Shown one piece after another: positions 25,439-34,937 of a stretch of DNA of 64,000 nt. Source of the DNA: Candidatus Koribacter versatilis Ellin345 (lineage in GTDB: Bacteria > Acidobacteriota > Terriglobia > Terriglobales > Acidobacteriaceae); contig NC_008009.1 of the NCBI RefSeq assembly GCF_000014005.1, forward strand, positions 868,001-932,000, given 5' to 3'. Within the stretch, counting starts at the first letter, position 1; each line of letters begins with the position of its first letter. The notes below the pieces were generated by a model that had not been told where the DNA came from, did no database searches, and saw nothing but the letters and a program-made list of their open reading frames with translations. Position numbers and translations under genes: made by a program.

Positions 25439-26443
25439 CTACTTCGCGGCAACCGTGTAGCTGCTCAGCACCTTCATGTAATTGCCGCGTTCGAACGCCG
25501 CGGGCTGCGGAACGTTCTTCTGGCTCATACTGCCCTGCATCTGCTGGATGGACTCATATCCGTGTTCCTCCATCCACTTCTGCACACCTTTCAGCAGCAC
25601 GCCGACGTAATCCACGCCCTGTTCGAGCAGCGCGGAAGTGGTCATCGCAACCCTCGCGCCGGCCATCATGCTCTTGATGATGTCCTCCGGTGTGTGGACG
25701 CCGCCTGTAATTGCGATGTCCGCGGTGATTTTGCCGAAGAGAATCGCCGCCCAGTGAATGCGCAGCTTCAACTCGTTGCTGCGGCTCAACACCAGGTTCG
25801 GCGTGACCTCGAGCTGCTCGAGATCGAAGTCCGGCTGGTAGAAGCGATTAAAGATCACCAGCGAATTTGCCCCGGCGTGATCTAACTGCTTCGCGAGGTT
25901 GGCGAAGGCGCTGAACTGCGGCCCCAGCTTCACCGCGACCGGGATCTTCACGCTGTCCTTCACAACTTTCACCAGCTCAGCGTGCATGTGCTCGACGGTT
26001 GAGCCGCTGAGGTCAGGATCGGTGGGCACGTAGTAGATGTTCAGTTCGATCGCATCCGCGCCGGCCTGTTCCATCAACCGTGCGTAACGCGTCCAGCCCC
26101 CCGCCGACACGCCGTTCAAGCTGGCGATGATCGGAACCTTCGTGCTCTGCTTCGCCTTGCGAATGTGCTCAAGGTACTCATCCGGGCCAATGTTGTACTG
26201 GCCCATATCCGGGAACATGTCCACAGCTTCGGCAGAGACATCGGACCCGAACGAGAGGAAGCGATCCAGCTCGTTGCTCTCAAGGTTGATTTGCTCTTCG
26301 AAGAGCGAGTGCAGCACGATGGCTGCCGCACCCGCATCTTCCATGCGTTTGATGATGGCCTGGTCTTTGCACAGAGGAGAGGCAGAGACGACCAGAGGAT
26401 TCTTCAGTTTGAAGCCCAGGTATTTTGTCGATAGATCAATCAT
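25439..26443 (-). CDS. Dihydroorotate dehydrogenase-like flavoprotein coupled to PFOR
   Basis: 334 residues from the ATG at 26443: a TIM-barrel of the DHOD superfamily with NPLVVSASPLCKD near the N-terminus, IIASLNGVSAGGW, ADAIELNIYYVPTD, PVAVKLGP and the FMN-phosphate region ITGGVHTPEDIIKSMMAGA. The start overlaps the nifJ stop by 8 nt, so translation is coupled. The pair PFOR plus DHOD-like protein recurs in anaerobes; whether this protein makes orotate or serves as a ferredoxin- or NAD-linked dehydrogenase with PFOR is not known. Confidence 0.88.
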   Translation of the reverse strand: MIDLSTKYLGFKLKNPLVVSASPLCKDQAIIKRMEDAGAAAIVLHSLFEEQINLESNELDRFLSFGSDVSAEAVDMFPDMGQYNIGPDEYLEHIRKAKQSTKVPIIASLNGVSAGGWTRYARLMEQAGADAIELNIYYVPTDPDLSGSTVEHMHAELVKVVKDSVKIPVAVKLGPQFSAFANLAKQLDHAGANSLVIFNRFYQPDFDLEQLEVTPNLVLSRSNELKLRIHWAAILFGKITADIAITGGVHTPEDIIKSMMAGARVAMTTSALLEQGVDYVGVLLKGVQKWMEEHGYESIQQMQGSMSQKNVPQPAAFERGNYMKVLSSYTVAAK

Positions 26444-29400
26444 TGCTGCCCGCTCCTTTTGCTGCGGCCTGTGCCTGTCCTGCGATGGTTTGCGCCAGTC
26501 CCTTGAGATCGCCTTCGGCCGGCATGTTCGCCCACTGTTCATACATCTTGAAGCGCGTAGTCACGTCTTCCTGCGCTTGCGTGAGCAGGAGCTGTGCGGC
26601 CTTCGGGTCGCTGTGGCGCAGCATGGTGTACCGCGTCTCGTTGTAGATATATTTCTCCAGCGGAATCGTCGGCGCCTTCGAATCCAGCGTGAAGGCCGGC
26701 TTGCCCTGGTCCACCATCGCTGGGTTATAGCGGAAGAGCGGCCAGTGGCCGGACTGTACCGCCAGCTTCTGCTGGTCGAGTCCGTGCACCAGGTCGAAGC
26801 CGTGCGCGATGCAGTGGCTGTACGCGATGATGATCGAAGGACCGTCATACGCTTCCGCCTCGTTGAAGGCCTTCAGTGTCTGCATGTCGCTCATGCCCAT
26901 CGCGATGCGAGCTACGTAAGCGGAACCGTAGGTCATGGCGATCATCGCGAGGTCTTTCTTCGCGCGCGGTTTTCCGCCGGCGGCGAACTTCGCCACCGCA
27001 CCACGCGGCGTGGCCTTCGACATCTGTCCGCCGGTGTTGGAGTAAACCTCGGTATCGAGCACCAGGATGTTCACGTTCTTCCCGGACGCCAGCACGTGGT
27101 CGAGTCCACCGTAACCGATGTCGTAGGCCCAACCGTCGCCGCCAAGGATCCACACCGACTTTTTCACCAGCGCGTCGGCTAGAGAGAGCAGGTCCTTCGA
27201 TTCTGCAGTGTTCAGGCCTTCCAGCTTCTTTTTCAGTTCCGCGACGCGAATGCGTTGCGCCTGAATACCAGCCTCATTCGACTGATCGGCAGTAAGAACG
27301 CTCTTTACCAACTCTTCGCCGAGCACGCTGGCGAACCTCACCACCAGTTCCCGTGCGTATTCGTTTTGCTTGTCGATGGCCAACCGCATGCCCATTCCGA
27401 ATTCGGCGTTGTCTTCGAACAGCGAGTTCGACCAGGCCACGCCGCGTCCGTCCTTGTTAACCGCGTAGGGCGTAGTCGGCAGGTTAGCGCCGTAGATCGA
27501 CGAGCAGCCCGTCGCATTGGCGATGACCGCGCGGTCGCCGAACAACTGCGTGAGCAACTTCACGTATGGAGTTTCGCCGCAACCCGTGCAGGCGCCACTG
27601 AATTCGAAGAGCGGCTGCATGAGCTGGACGTCCTTCACCTGGTTCACGCTCAGAGGCTTGCGGTCCACTTCGTCGATGCTGAGGAAGTAGTCCCAGTTCT
27701 TCGCTTCGCTTTCACGCAGTGGGAGCTGGTCCGCCATGTTGATCGCCTTGTGGCTTATGTCGCTCTTGCTCTTTGCGGGGCAGGCTTCCACGCAAAGTCC
27801 ACAACCGGTGCAATCTTCCGGCGCCACTTGCAGCGAGTAGAGCTGGTCTTTCAGGTCCTTCCACTTTGCGGGAGCGGTCTTGAAGGTCTCGGGAGCATTC
27901 TTGGTGTAATCGGTCTTGAACACCTTGGCGCGAATAACCGCGTGCGGGCAAACCAGCACGCACTTGCCGCACTGGATGCAAAGCTGCTCATCCCACACCG
28001 GAATTTCCAGGGCGATATTGCGTTTTTCCCAGAGAGCGGTAGCGGTTGGGAAGGTGCCATCCACCGGCATCATGCTCACCGGCAGATCGTCGCCGCGGCC
28101 GTCAATGATCGGACCGAGCACGTTGAGCACGAATTCAGGCGCATGCGTCGGAACCGGAGGACGCATGTCAAACGTGCTGCTGACCGTCGTCGGAACCTTT
28201 ACTTCGAAGAGGTTCGCAAGCGTGGAGTCGATGGCGTCGAAGTTCTTCTGCACGATCGCTTCGCCACGCTTGCCGTAGGTCTTCTTTACGGCCTTTTTGA
28301 TCGCTTCGATAGCTTCTTCGCGCGGTAAAACTCCGCTGATGGCGAAGAAACAGGTCTGCATGATGGTGTTGATTCGCGTGCCCATGCCGGTATCGCGTGC
28401 GACTTTGTAGCCGTCCACCACGTAGAACTTCAGCTTCTTGTCGAGGATCTGTTTTTGCGTCTGGCGCGGCAGGTGGTCCCAAACTTCTTCGGCGCTGAAC
28501 GGGCTATTCAGCAGGAAGGTCGCGCCCGGCTCGGCGTTCTGCAGCACATTCACGCGTTCGAGGAACGTGAACTGGTGGCAGGCCACGAAGCTCGCCCTCG
28601 AAATCAGGTAACTGGAGCGGATCGGTTTCGGTCCGAAGCGCAGGTGAGAGGTCGTCAACGAGCCCGACTTCTTGGAGTCGTAGACGAAGTAGCCCTGGGC
28701 GAAATTGTCGGTATCTTCGCCGATAATCTTGATTGAGTTCTTGTTGGCGCCCACCGTGCCGTCTGCGCCAAGTCCGTAGAACAACGCACGCACCGTCTTC
28801 GCATCTTCCGTCGAGAACGTGGGATCGTACGGCAAGCTGGTGAAGGTCACATCGTCGTTGATGCCGATGGTGAAGTGGTTCTTCGAAGTCTCCTTCGCGA
28901 GTTCGTCGTAGATACCCTTGACCATCGCCGGAGTGAATTCCTTCGACGAAAGTCCGTAGCGTCCGCCCACGACCTTGGGAAACTTCGCAAACTGCTTGCC
29001 CGCCGCAAAGCTCTCGCTGATCGCCGTAACGATGTCCTGGTACAGCGGCTCACCGAGCGATCCCGGTTCCTTAGTGCGATCCAGCACAGCAATCGATTTC
29101 ACCGTTGGCGGCAGCACTTGCAGGAAGTGGTCCACCGAGAACGGACGATAGAGGTGCACCTTGATCAGGCCGACCTTCTCGCCCTTCGCGTTCATTGCTT
29201 CCACGGCCTCTTGCGCGACATCGGCGCCCGAACCCATGAGGATCATCACGCGCTCGGCATCCCGCGGGCCGACGTAATCGAACAGGTGATACTGGCGTCC
29301 CACTTGCTTGGCGAATTGGTCCATCACGTTCTGCACGATCGTCGGAATCGCCAGGTAATACGGGTTCACCGTTTCGCGGCCCTGGAAGTAAACGTCCGGA

Positions 29401-30062
29401 TTCTGCGCGGTGCCGCGGAGCACCGGTGCATCAGGGGTGAGCGCGCGCGAACGGTGGCTGCGGACGAGGTCGTCGCTGATCAGAGCGCGCAGGTCGTCCA
29501 CGGAAAGCTGTTCGACCTTCGCAACTTCGTGCGAGGTGCGGAAGCCATCGAAGAAGTGAATGAAGGGTACCCGCGAGGCAAGCGTGGCGGCGTGCGAAAT
29601 CAGCGCAAAGTCCATCACTTCCTGCACATTGTTCGACGCCAGCAGCACCCAGCCCGTCTGGCGCACGGCCATCACATCCTGGTGATCGCCAAAGATCGAG
29701 AGCGCCTGTGCCGCGATGGATCGCGCCGCAACGTGGATGACCGTCGGAGTGAGTTCGCCGGCGATCTTGTACATGTTAGGGATCATCAGCAGCAAGCCCT
29801 GCGCCGATGTGAATGTCGTGGCCAGTGCGCCGGTCTGCAATGCTCCGTGCAGCGCTCCACTGGCGCCGCCTTCACTCTGCATTTCGATGACTTGCGGGAT
29901 CGTTCCCCAGATATTCGGTTTGCCCTCGGACGACCATTGGTCACTCCACTCGCCCATCGGCGAGGAGGGCGTGATCGGGTAGATCGCGATCACTTCATTC
30001 ACTTTGTGCGCCACATAGGCAGCGGCTTCGTTGCCATCAATCGTTACTTTCGGTCTAGTCAT
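26436..30062 (-). CDS. nifJ: Pyruvate:ferredoxin/flavodoxin oxidoreductase
   Basis: 1208 residues, the usual size for the fused homodimeric enzyme that converts pyruvate and CoA to acetyl-CoA, CO2 and reduced ferredoxin. Order of domains: N-terminal PP/Pyr domain (YPITPSSPMGEW), domain II, gamma domain, two [4Fe-4S] motifs (CIQCGKCVLVCP at about 690-700, CTGCGLCVEACP at about 750-760), then the TPP domain with the cysteines of the third cluster (CTGCGETPY, NATGCSS) and GDGWAYDIGYGG. It precedes and overlaps the DHOD-like gene. A perfect CRP/FNR-type palindrome lies 204 bp upstream. Confidence 0.96.
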   Translation of the reverse strand: MTRPKVTIDGNEAAAYVAHKVNEVIAIYPITPSSPMGEWSDQWSSEGKPNIWGTIPQVIEMQSEGGASGALHGALQTGALATTFTSAQGLLLMIPNMYKIAGELTPTVIHVAARSIAAQALSIFGDHQDVMAVRQTGWVLLASNNVQEVMDFALISHAATLASRVPFIHFFDGFRTSHEVAKVEQLSVDDLRALISDDLVRSHRSRALTPDAPVLRGTAQNPDVYFQGRETVNPYYLAIPTIVQNVMDQFAKQVGRQYHLFDYVGPRDAERVMILMGSGADVAQEAVEAMNAKGEKVGLIKVHLYRPFSVDHFLQVLPPTVKSIAVLDRTKEPGSLGEPLYQDIVTAISESFAAGKQFAKFPKVVGGRYGLSSKEFTPAMVKGIYDELAKETSKNHFTIGINDDVTFTSLPYDPTFSTEDAKTVRALFYGLGADGTVGANKNSIKIIGEDTDNFAQGYFVYDSKKSGSLTTSHLRFGPKPIRSSYLISRASFVACHQFTFLERVNVLQNAEPGATFLLNSPFSAEEVWDHLPRQTQKQILDKKLKFYVVDGYKVARDTGMGTRINTIMQTCFFAISGVLPREEAIEAIKKAVKKTYGKRGEAIVQKNFDAIDSTLANLFEVKVPTTVSSTFDMRPPVPTHAPEFVLNVLGPIIDGRGDDLPVSMMPVDGTFPTATALWEKRNIALEIPVWDEQLCIQCGKCVLVCPHAVIRAKVFKTDYTKNAPETFKTAPAKWKDLKDQLYSLQVAPEDCTGCGLCVEACPAKSKSDISHKAINMADQLPLRESEAKNWDYFLSIDEVDRKPLSVNQVKDVQLMQPLFEFSGACTGCGETPYVKLLTQLFGDRAVIANATGCSSIYGANLPTTPYAVNKDGRGVAWSNSLFEDNAEFGMGMRLAIDKQNEYARELVVRFASVLGEELVKSVLTADQSNEAGIQAQRIRVAELKKKLEGLNTAESKDLLSLADALVKKSVWILGGDGWAYDIGYGGLDHVLASGKNVNILVLDTEVYSNTGGQMSKATPRGAVAKFAAGGKPRAKKDLAMIAMTYGSAYVARIAMGMSDMQTLKAFNEAEAYDGPSIIIAYSHCIAHGFDLVHGLDQQKLAVQSGHWPLFRYNPAMVDQGKPAFTLDSKAPTIPLEKYIYNETRYTMLRHSDPKAAQLLLTQAQEDVTTRFKMYEQWANMPAEGDLKGLAQTIAGQAQAAAKGAGSND

Positions 30063-30265
30063 CTATGAGTCCAATCGTCGAGGAGAACGGCCGCCGAGGC
30101 GGGCGCGAATCGTATGCGGCGGTCAGCCGCGTGTGCCTGGTTGCTGCTTACTCGCTGCGGTTTGCAACTGGAAAATGTCCCCACAGCAAACTGCAGTGCC
30201 AGTTCGAACCGCTTCTATCCTGACGGGAATAAGCACATCCAGCAGTGACTACAGACACTCCCACT

Positions 30266-30281
30266 TGTGACAAACGTCACA
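30266..30281. promoter_or_regulatory. CRP/FNR-type palindrome, site 1 (nifJ upstream)
   Basis: TGTGA-CAAACG-TCACA is an exact match to the CRP half-site pair; the symmetry extends one base further on each side (T/A). Confidence 0.65.
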
Positions 30282-30397
30282 ACGCGTAAGTAGATGAGAA
30301 CAGAAGGATTAGCTGGTAAATCTGCCAGGCTTCAAAATGGCGAAAAAGTGCTGCCACCCGGGATTTGTGATTTCCTGCAACAGTTCGGCGCGATCGC

Positions 30398-30428
30398 AAA
30401 AGAAAAGGCGCAGCACGTGGCTGCGCCT
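30398..30428 (-). terminator. Terminator of the phosphoesterase gene
   Basis: Minus strand: GGCGCAGC-CACGT-GCTGCGCC followed by TTTTCTTTTG; 8-bp perfect stem, about 15 nt after the stop. Confidence 0.85.
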
Positions 30429-30442
30429 GGAAGTCACGAACG

Positions 30443-31840
30443 CTAAGGTGTGATGCTGTGGATGCTGCAGGTCCCACTCGTCGGCTGTGTCGGCACGCCC
30501 GATGGTGCGGTCTGGTTCGGGATATTGGTGAAGTCGAAGAACTCACTCATGTCCGCCTGCGCCGCATCACGCGCCGTCAAACTCGGCAAGCTGAAACGCT
30601 TCTCGATGAACTTCAAAATCGCCGTCGTGTCCATCACGGTGTGCGAGACGTAGCCAACCTTCGTAAACGGGGAAATTACAAGAATTGGCACGCGGAAGCC
30701 GGTTCGGTTGTAGGTGTCGGGATCGTCGGTCGGCTGAAGCATCGGCGGAGTGGAATCCGGCACCGCAGCGGAATGCGGCGGAACGTGATCGTAGTTGCCC
30801 CCACCCTCGTCGTAAGTGAGGATAAACGCCGAGTCCTTCCACGAACTGCTGGTCATCAGCGCATTGATGATTTTCGCTACGTACGCTGCACCCTTCTGGA
30901 TGTTGGCGTCCGGATGCTCGTCGAGCGAGCTCGTGCCGCCCTCGTCCGAAGTCTCGACGCCGGTCTCGATGAACGCGACCTGCGGGAGCTTGCCATTCTT
31001 GACATCGTCAAAATACTGGCTGATCGGCGCGATGTTCGTGCTCTTGTACTTGGCGTAGAAAGACCCAAAGTACCCGAGATAAGTGTTCCCTGAGGTCTCG
31101 TAAATCTTCCAGGTGATGCCGGCGTTTTGCAGCAGCGTGAAGATCGTGTCCTGGGAATACGTAGTGTTTGCGGGGATGTCATTGACCACTCCCAGCGCCG
31201 AAGCCGCGAAGGTCGCAAGCCGATTCGGTGGAGTTCGCGACAAAATCGGCGAGAAGAAACGGTCTGACGTAGCGAACTGCGTTGCCATGAAGTAGTAGTA
31301 AGGCAAATCCGCGTCGGTGTAATACCCCATTGCGCGGATGCCTTCGGTATCGGTGTAGGCGCCGGGTCTCTGCGCATTGTTGTCCTGCGCATAGTGCGCC
31401 GCCGAATACACGAAGCCGTCCATGTTGTACGTCGTACTCGTCGGGTTGTAGCGATTGATGTCGCGGCGGCTGGCGTTCCACGATGGCGTAACGTTCTCGG
31501 AACAGACGGTCGCGAAGTGGAAGGAAGCTACCGTGCTCGTACCATCATTCGATGGGTTGCTGGCGCCCGCCGGCAGACCATCAACGTCGGCGCCCTTTCC
31601 GTGCGCGGTCCGATAGTCGTTCAGCTTCCCGAAATACTGGTCGAAGGAGCGGTTCTCCTGCAACATGAACACAATATGGTTCAGCTGCGAGAGCTGGCCA
31701 TTGCCGGGAGGTTTCGAACCACCCCCTCCCCCACCGGATCCACCGCTGCCGCCAGAGCCGCTGCCACCGGAAGACGAGCCACAACCAGAGAACGCTGCCA
31801 AGCACAATGCGAGCAGTACTACAAGGAAAGACCGTTTCAT
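30443..31840 (-). CDS. Lipoprotein phosphoesterase (phospholipase C/AcpA family)
   Basis: 465 residues from the ATG at 31840. The N-terminus MKRSFLVVLLALCLAAFSGC is a lipoprotein signal with lipobox AFSGC, followed by a Gly/Ser linker. The catalytic domain has the family hallmark HIVFMLQENRSFDQYFG, SRTPPNR, and TYDEGGGNYDHVPPHS (metal-binding Asp/His). Members hydrolyse phospholipids or phosphomonoesters outside the cytoplasm and can serve phosphate scavenging; no Pho-box was recognised. Expected to be anchored in the outer or inner membrane. Confidence 0.87.
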   Translation of the reverse strand: MKRSFLVVLLALCLAAFSGCGSSSGGSGSGGSGGSGGGGGGSKPPGNGQLSQLNHIVFMLQENRSFDQYFGKLNDYRTAHGKGADVDGLPAGASNPSNDGTSTVASFHFATVCSENVTPSWNASRRDINRYNPTSTTYNMDGFVYSAAHYAQDNNAQRPGAYTDTEGIRAMGYYTDADLPYYYFMATQFATSDRFFSPILSRTPPNRLATFAASALGVVNDIPANTTYSQDTIFTLLQNAGITWKIYETSGNTYLGYFGSFYAKYKSTNIAPISQYFDDVKNGKLPQVAFIETGVETSDEGGTSSLDEHPDANIQKGAAYVAKIINALMTSSSWKDSAFILTYDEGGGNYDHVPPHSAAVPDSTPPMLQPTDDPDTYNRTGFRVPILVISPFTKVGYVSHTVMDTTAILKFIEKRFSLPSLTARDAAQADMSEFFDFTNIPNQTAPSGVPTQPTSGTCSIHSITP

Positions 31841-31999
31841 ACCACCGCTTCCTAAGAAGGTGTACGACAAGCGCCCTCGTTAAGATGGAGAGTCGCTGGA
31901 GCGGCGTTGCTCTGAGCTGCTGTTGCGATTTGGAGAATTTGGCCTTCAGCGATACAACCCGAGACTCTGGCCTGATCCGGGTGCAGCGAATTTATCTTC

Positions 32000-32034
32000 C
32001 AGAAAAAGAAAAGCCCGCAGCCGAAGCCGCGGGC
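32000..32034 (-). terminator. Terminator of the TPR protein gene
   Basis: Minus strand: GCCCGCGGC-TTCG-GCTGCGGGC (9 bp, one wobble, UUCG loop) followed by TTTTCTTTTT. It starts 16 nt after the stop. Confidence 0.88.
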
Positions 32035-32050
32035 GTGAGTTGCTGAAATC

Positions 32051-32758
32051 CTATGTGGTCGGCTTTGCCGGCGCTTGTCCCGGCTTCATGTTCATGTGTT
32101 TTTTCGCTTGCGCCACCATCTGTTCGACATCCGCGCGCTGCGGAAAGTCCGGCACAGTCTGGAGCAGTTTCTCCCAGGTTGCGACTGCGGCCTTGGTATC
32201 GCCCTTTGCGCGCCATTGCGCCATGCCCAGGTTGAACATCGCCTGGCCGTGTTTGGGGTTCTCTTTCAGCGCCGTCTCAAATTCCTTGATCGCGCGATCC
32301 GGGTCGTTCATGTAGAGATAAGCCGTACCCAGGTCGGTGCGTACGTTCGGGTTCTTAGGCTCAATATCCAGCGCCTGGTTGTAGAACTGAACCGCGGTAG
32401 CGAACTGCTGCGCGTCGTAGTAGAGGTTGCCGACCTCAGCGAGCGTCTGCGGGTCCTTCGGATTTGTCTTCAGCTTTGCCATTAAGGGCGCGGCCTGCTG
32501 ATCGGCCATGGTCTTGAGTTGCTCGGGCGAGGGCATCTGCGGTTGGCCTTGTCCGGCGCCGGCGTGCATGGCGTCGTTCGGTGCCTGCTGTTGCGACGCC
32601 ATTGCTCCGGCTTGCGGCGCGGGTGTGCTCGACGCCTGCGAACCGCGGATGAGATACCCGACCGCCGTACCTACGATCAGGCAAATGACGGCCATTATGT
32701 AGGCCTGGGTGCTGCTCCAATTCTGGGTGGTGCGCTTTTCTTCCGTAGTCGCTGCCAT
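32051..32758 (-). CDS. Membrane-anchored TPR protein, paralog 1
   Basis: 235 residues: short cytoplasmic N-terminus, one TM (AYIMAVICLIVGTAVGYLIRG, about 19-39), a Gln/Ala/Pro-rich linker, then about three TPR units (PQTLAEVGNLYYDAQQFATA; NVRTDLGTAYLYMNDPDRA; GQAMFNLGMAQWRAKGD). The layout resembles the TPR part of the CcmH/CycH cytochrome c assembly factors. A close paralog with the same layout lies at 38271-38960, and a CRP-type palindrome lies 87 bp upstream of this start. I infer a scaffolding role in the periplasm. Confidence 0.85.
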   Translation of the reverse strand: MAATTEEKRTTQNWSSTQAYIMAVICLIVGTAVGYLIRGSQASSTPAPQAGAMASQQQAPNDAMHAGAGQGQPQMPSPEQLKTMADQQAAPLMAKLKTNPKDPQTLAEVGNLYYDAQQFATAVQFYNQALDIEPKNPNVRTDLGTAYLYMNDPDRAIKEFETALKENPKHGQAMFNLGMAQWRAKGDTKAAVATWEKLLQTVPDFPQRADVEQMVAQAKKHMNMKPGQAPAKPTT

Positions 32759-32844
32759 GATTGCTTCCTGTCCGGGCGGAGGGATTTGTCACCAGGGATT
32801 CCGCTTTGACACGAAGATCCTATCGGGCCACTAACACAACGGCC

Positions 32845-32860
32845 TGTGATGTAGATCACA
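32845..32860. promoter_or_regulatory. CRP/FNR-type palindrome, site 2 (TPR paralog 1)
   Basis: TGTGA-TGTAGA-TCACA, an exact match, 87 bp upstream of the TPR start. The centre GTGATGTAGATCAC also fits a relaxed FNR pattern. Confidence 0.65.
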
Positions 32861-32893
32861 TCCGATACGCGATTTCCACCAAAGGGGGACAAG

Positions 32894-33145
32894 CTACTTG
32901 CGGGGCTTGCCGACGCGTTGCGCGGTCGCGAACATCAGCGCGATTGTGTTCATGTCCTTGGGCTGGACTTTGCCGGCGGGAATGCGCAGGTGGGTAATGT
33001 CTTCGAGTGTGAGAAGAAGGTCCACCAACGCCATAGAATCGATCAGCCCCGAAGAGACGAGCGGCGAGTCTTCTTCGATTGTGATGCCGGGCTTGCGTAG
33101 CAGCGCCACAATGTGTGCCTTCATCTGTGCGGCTTCAGGTGTCAT
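32894..33145 (-). CDS. Acyl carrier protein-like protein
   Basis: 83 residues of acidic four-helix carrier-protein type. The phosphopantetheine site is Ser37 in GLIDSMALVDLL (DSM in place of the common DSL). It starts inside the last codons of the AMP ligase (4-nt overlap), so the two are made together and the ligase is the likely loader. It corresponds in role to DltC of the D-alanylation system. Confidence 0.88.
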   Translation of the reverse strand: MTPEAAQMKAHIVALLRKPGITIEEDSPLVSSGLIDSMALVDLLLTLEDITHLRIPAGKVQPKDMNTIALMFATAQRVGKPRK

Positions 33146-34827
33146 GCGTCGTCTCCAAATTCCGGATGCTCTTGCAGTAATTTGTCACGAGTGGCCGATC
33201 GGGCCGCTTTCCCCGCCGTGCTTTTTACGATCCACCTCGGCGGTTTGAGCAAAATCCGCCTTGGCGCCACGCCAGTCACAGCGACGACGTTTTTCCGCAC
33301 TTCCTGCTCGATGGTTTCGCTCTCGGCGAGTAGCTCTTCGCGCTCGACTTCAGCAACGATCACAATGTCTTCCGTCCCGAGCTCGGGATTGTAGAGACCC
33401 ATGGCGACGACGCGCCCATCGTGGATTGCCGGGTGCGTCGCGACGACATCTTCTATGTCCTGCGGATAGAGGTTTTCGCCCCCGACGATCAGCAGGTCTT
33501 TCTGGCGACCGACCACATAAAGCTCGTCGTTGAGCGGAAAGCCGAGGTCGCCGGTGCGATACCAGCCGTTCACGAAAGCAGCGCTCGTTAGATCGGGCCG
33601 GTTGAAGTAGCCGGTGAAGAGACTGTCACTGCGAATCAAAATTTCACCTACACGCTCGGGTGCCAGCGGTTCTCCTGCGTCATTCACGATCTGAACTTCG
33701 TTGCATGGCAGCAACGATCCTGAAGACGCGAAAGAAACCGCTCCAGGCACGGACGATTCCACGACTTCGATCACGTGTTCACGACGAAAGCGCGTTCCAT
33801 CGGCCCATACTTCCGTCGGTTCCCGGCCAATCTTCGATTGCGTGATCGCGAAGACGTTCTCCGCCATCGCGTAACTGGATTGCAAGACTCCTTTCTTCAA
33901 TCCAATCGCCGCAAACGCCGATTCAAATTCGCGCAGGCTGCTGGCGTGCACCGGCTCCGAGCAGTTGATCAACGCACGCAGAGAAGACAGATCGTAATCG
34001 GCCCAGCGCTTCTGCGGAACACGACGCGGCACGAACTGGAAAGCGAAGTTCGGCATCCAGCCTAGGGTGCACTTGCAAGTGGTGATCGCTTGCAGCAGCG
34101 ATTCCGGCTGCATCACCCAGTCGAGCGACGACTGCATTACGACCGGAATGTGGCACACCATCGGCAACATGAAACAGGCGATGAGACCCATGTCGTGATA
34201 CAGCGGCAGCCAGCTATAAATGGAATCGGATTGCGGATCGATCCGCAGCGCATCTGCAAGATGCTGCAGTTGTCTCAGGACCGCAGCATGCGTCAGTGCG
34301 ACACCCTTTTGCAGCCCCGTAGTTCCGGCAGAGTGCTGGATGAAGGCGATCTCGTTCGGTCCCAAAGGCGAAAGCTCAAGTTCTCCGCCCTCGATTTCCG
34401 CGGATGCGCGGATGACTCTGCTTCCTTCGCCGATCGAGACGTGTCCGAGCATATCTTCCGGAAATTTGCGGTCGAGGACGATCACTTTCGCCGACAAGTT
34501 CGCCGTAACACCCGCTAATCCCGCCCGGTATTTCGCCGGCTCGACTTTGAAATTGGGATACGCTAGGAATGCCGGTACCGCACCGATCATCATGGCTCCG
34601 GCGAACACGGCCATCGCATCGATCGTCTGCGGCATGAGGATGACCACGCGATCACCGCCGCCGACCGCGGCCCGACGCAACGCTAAAGCCTGCGCTCGCG
34701 CTCGCACCCGAAATTCTGCGAACGTCACGGTCTCGCGCTCGTCCTCGTCGTCAACCCAACGAGTTACGAACGGACGCTCACCCGGCGCAGCCTCAAGCGC
34801 GGCAATCAAGTTGGGATATTCGTTCAA
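33142..34827 (-). CDS. Fatty-acyl-AMP ligase-like adenylate-forming enzyme
   Basis: 561 residues of the ANL superfamily: the AMP P-loop IQHSAGTTGLQKG, then YSWLPLYHDMGLI, a segment typical of FAAL enzymes, the YRTGDLGF motif, and a C-terminal domain with VGRQKDLLIVGGENLYPQDIE and the lysine in KSTAGKAAR. FAALs activate fatty acids as acyl-AMP and pass them to carrier proteins rather than CoA, in keeping with the overlapping ACP gene. The start is TTG. It is divergent from the MBOAT gene across a 110-bp spacer with a CRP-like site. Confidence 0.86.
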   Translation of the reverse strand: MNEYPNLIAALEAAPGERPFVTRWVDDEDERETVTFAEFRVRARAQALALRRAAVGGGDRVVILMPQTIDAMAVFAGAMMIGAVPAFLAYPNFKVEPAKYRAGLAGVTANLSAKVIVLDRKFPEDMLGHVSIGEGSRVIRASAEIEGGELELSPLGPNEIAFIQHSAGTTGLQKGVALTHAAVLRQLQHLADALRIDPQSDSIYSWLPLYHDMGLIACFMLPMVCHIPVVMQSSLDWVMQPESLLQAITTCKCTLGWMPNFAFQFVPRRVPQKRWADYDLSSLRALINCSEPVHASSLREFESAFAAIGLKKGVLQSSYAMAENVFAITQSKIGREPTEVWADGTRFRREHVIEVVESSVPGAVSFASSGSLLPCNEVQIVNDAGEPLAPERVGEILIRSDSLFTGYFNRPDLTSAAFVNGWYRTGDLGFPLNDELYVVGRQKDLLIVGGENLYPQDIEDVVATHPAIHDGRVVAMGLYNPELGTEDIVIVAEVEREELLAESETIEQEVRKNVVAVTGVAPRRILLKPPRWIVKSTAGKAARSATRDKLLQEHPEFGDDA

Positions 34828-34864
34828 GCTGGCGCCTATTCTAGCGACCGAATTTCCTCACGTT

Positions 34865-34880
34865 TGTGCTATGCGTCACA
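34865..34880. promoter_or_regulatory. CRP/FNR-type palindrome, site 3 (ligase/MBOAT divergent region)
   Basis: TGTGC-TATGCG-TCACA, one mismatch in the left half-site. It lies 38 bp from the ligase start and 58 bp from the MBOAT start. Confidence 0.5.
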
Positions 34881-34937
34881 TTTTAGCCATTAGGTGGTAT
34901 GCCAAAATTCGTGAGGATTGCACCGAGGAATTGACCG

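Larger units (their letters stand above)
30063..30442. other. nifJ upstream region
   Basis: 380 bp containing a CRP/FNR-type palindrome (30266-30281) and, at its right end, the terminator of the phosphoesterase gene. No coding sequence is supported. The nifJ promoter must lie in the left part. Confidence 0.5.

Noticed and set aside
28875-30068. 397-codon frame antisense to nifJ
   Set aside because: Fully inside the PFOR coding region; product lacks hydrophobic core patterns.
30183-30204. Sigma54-like promoter (TGGCAC...TTTGCT on the minus strand) upstream of nifJ
   Set aside because: The GG and GC elements are 11 nt apart instead of the required 10, so it should not work as a -24/-12 promoter.
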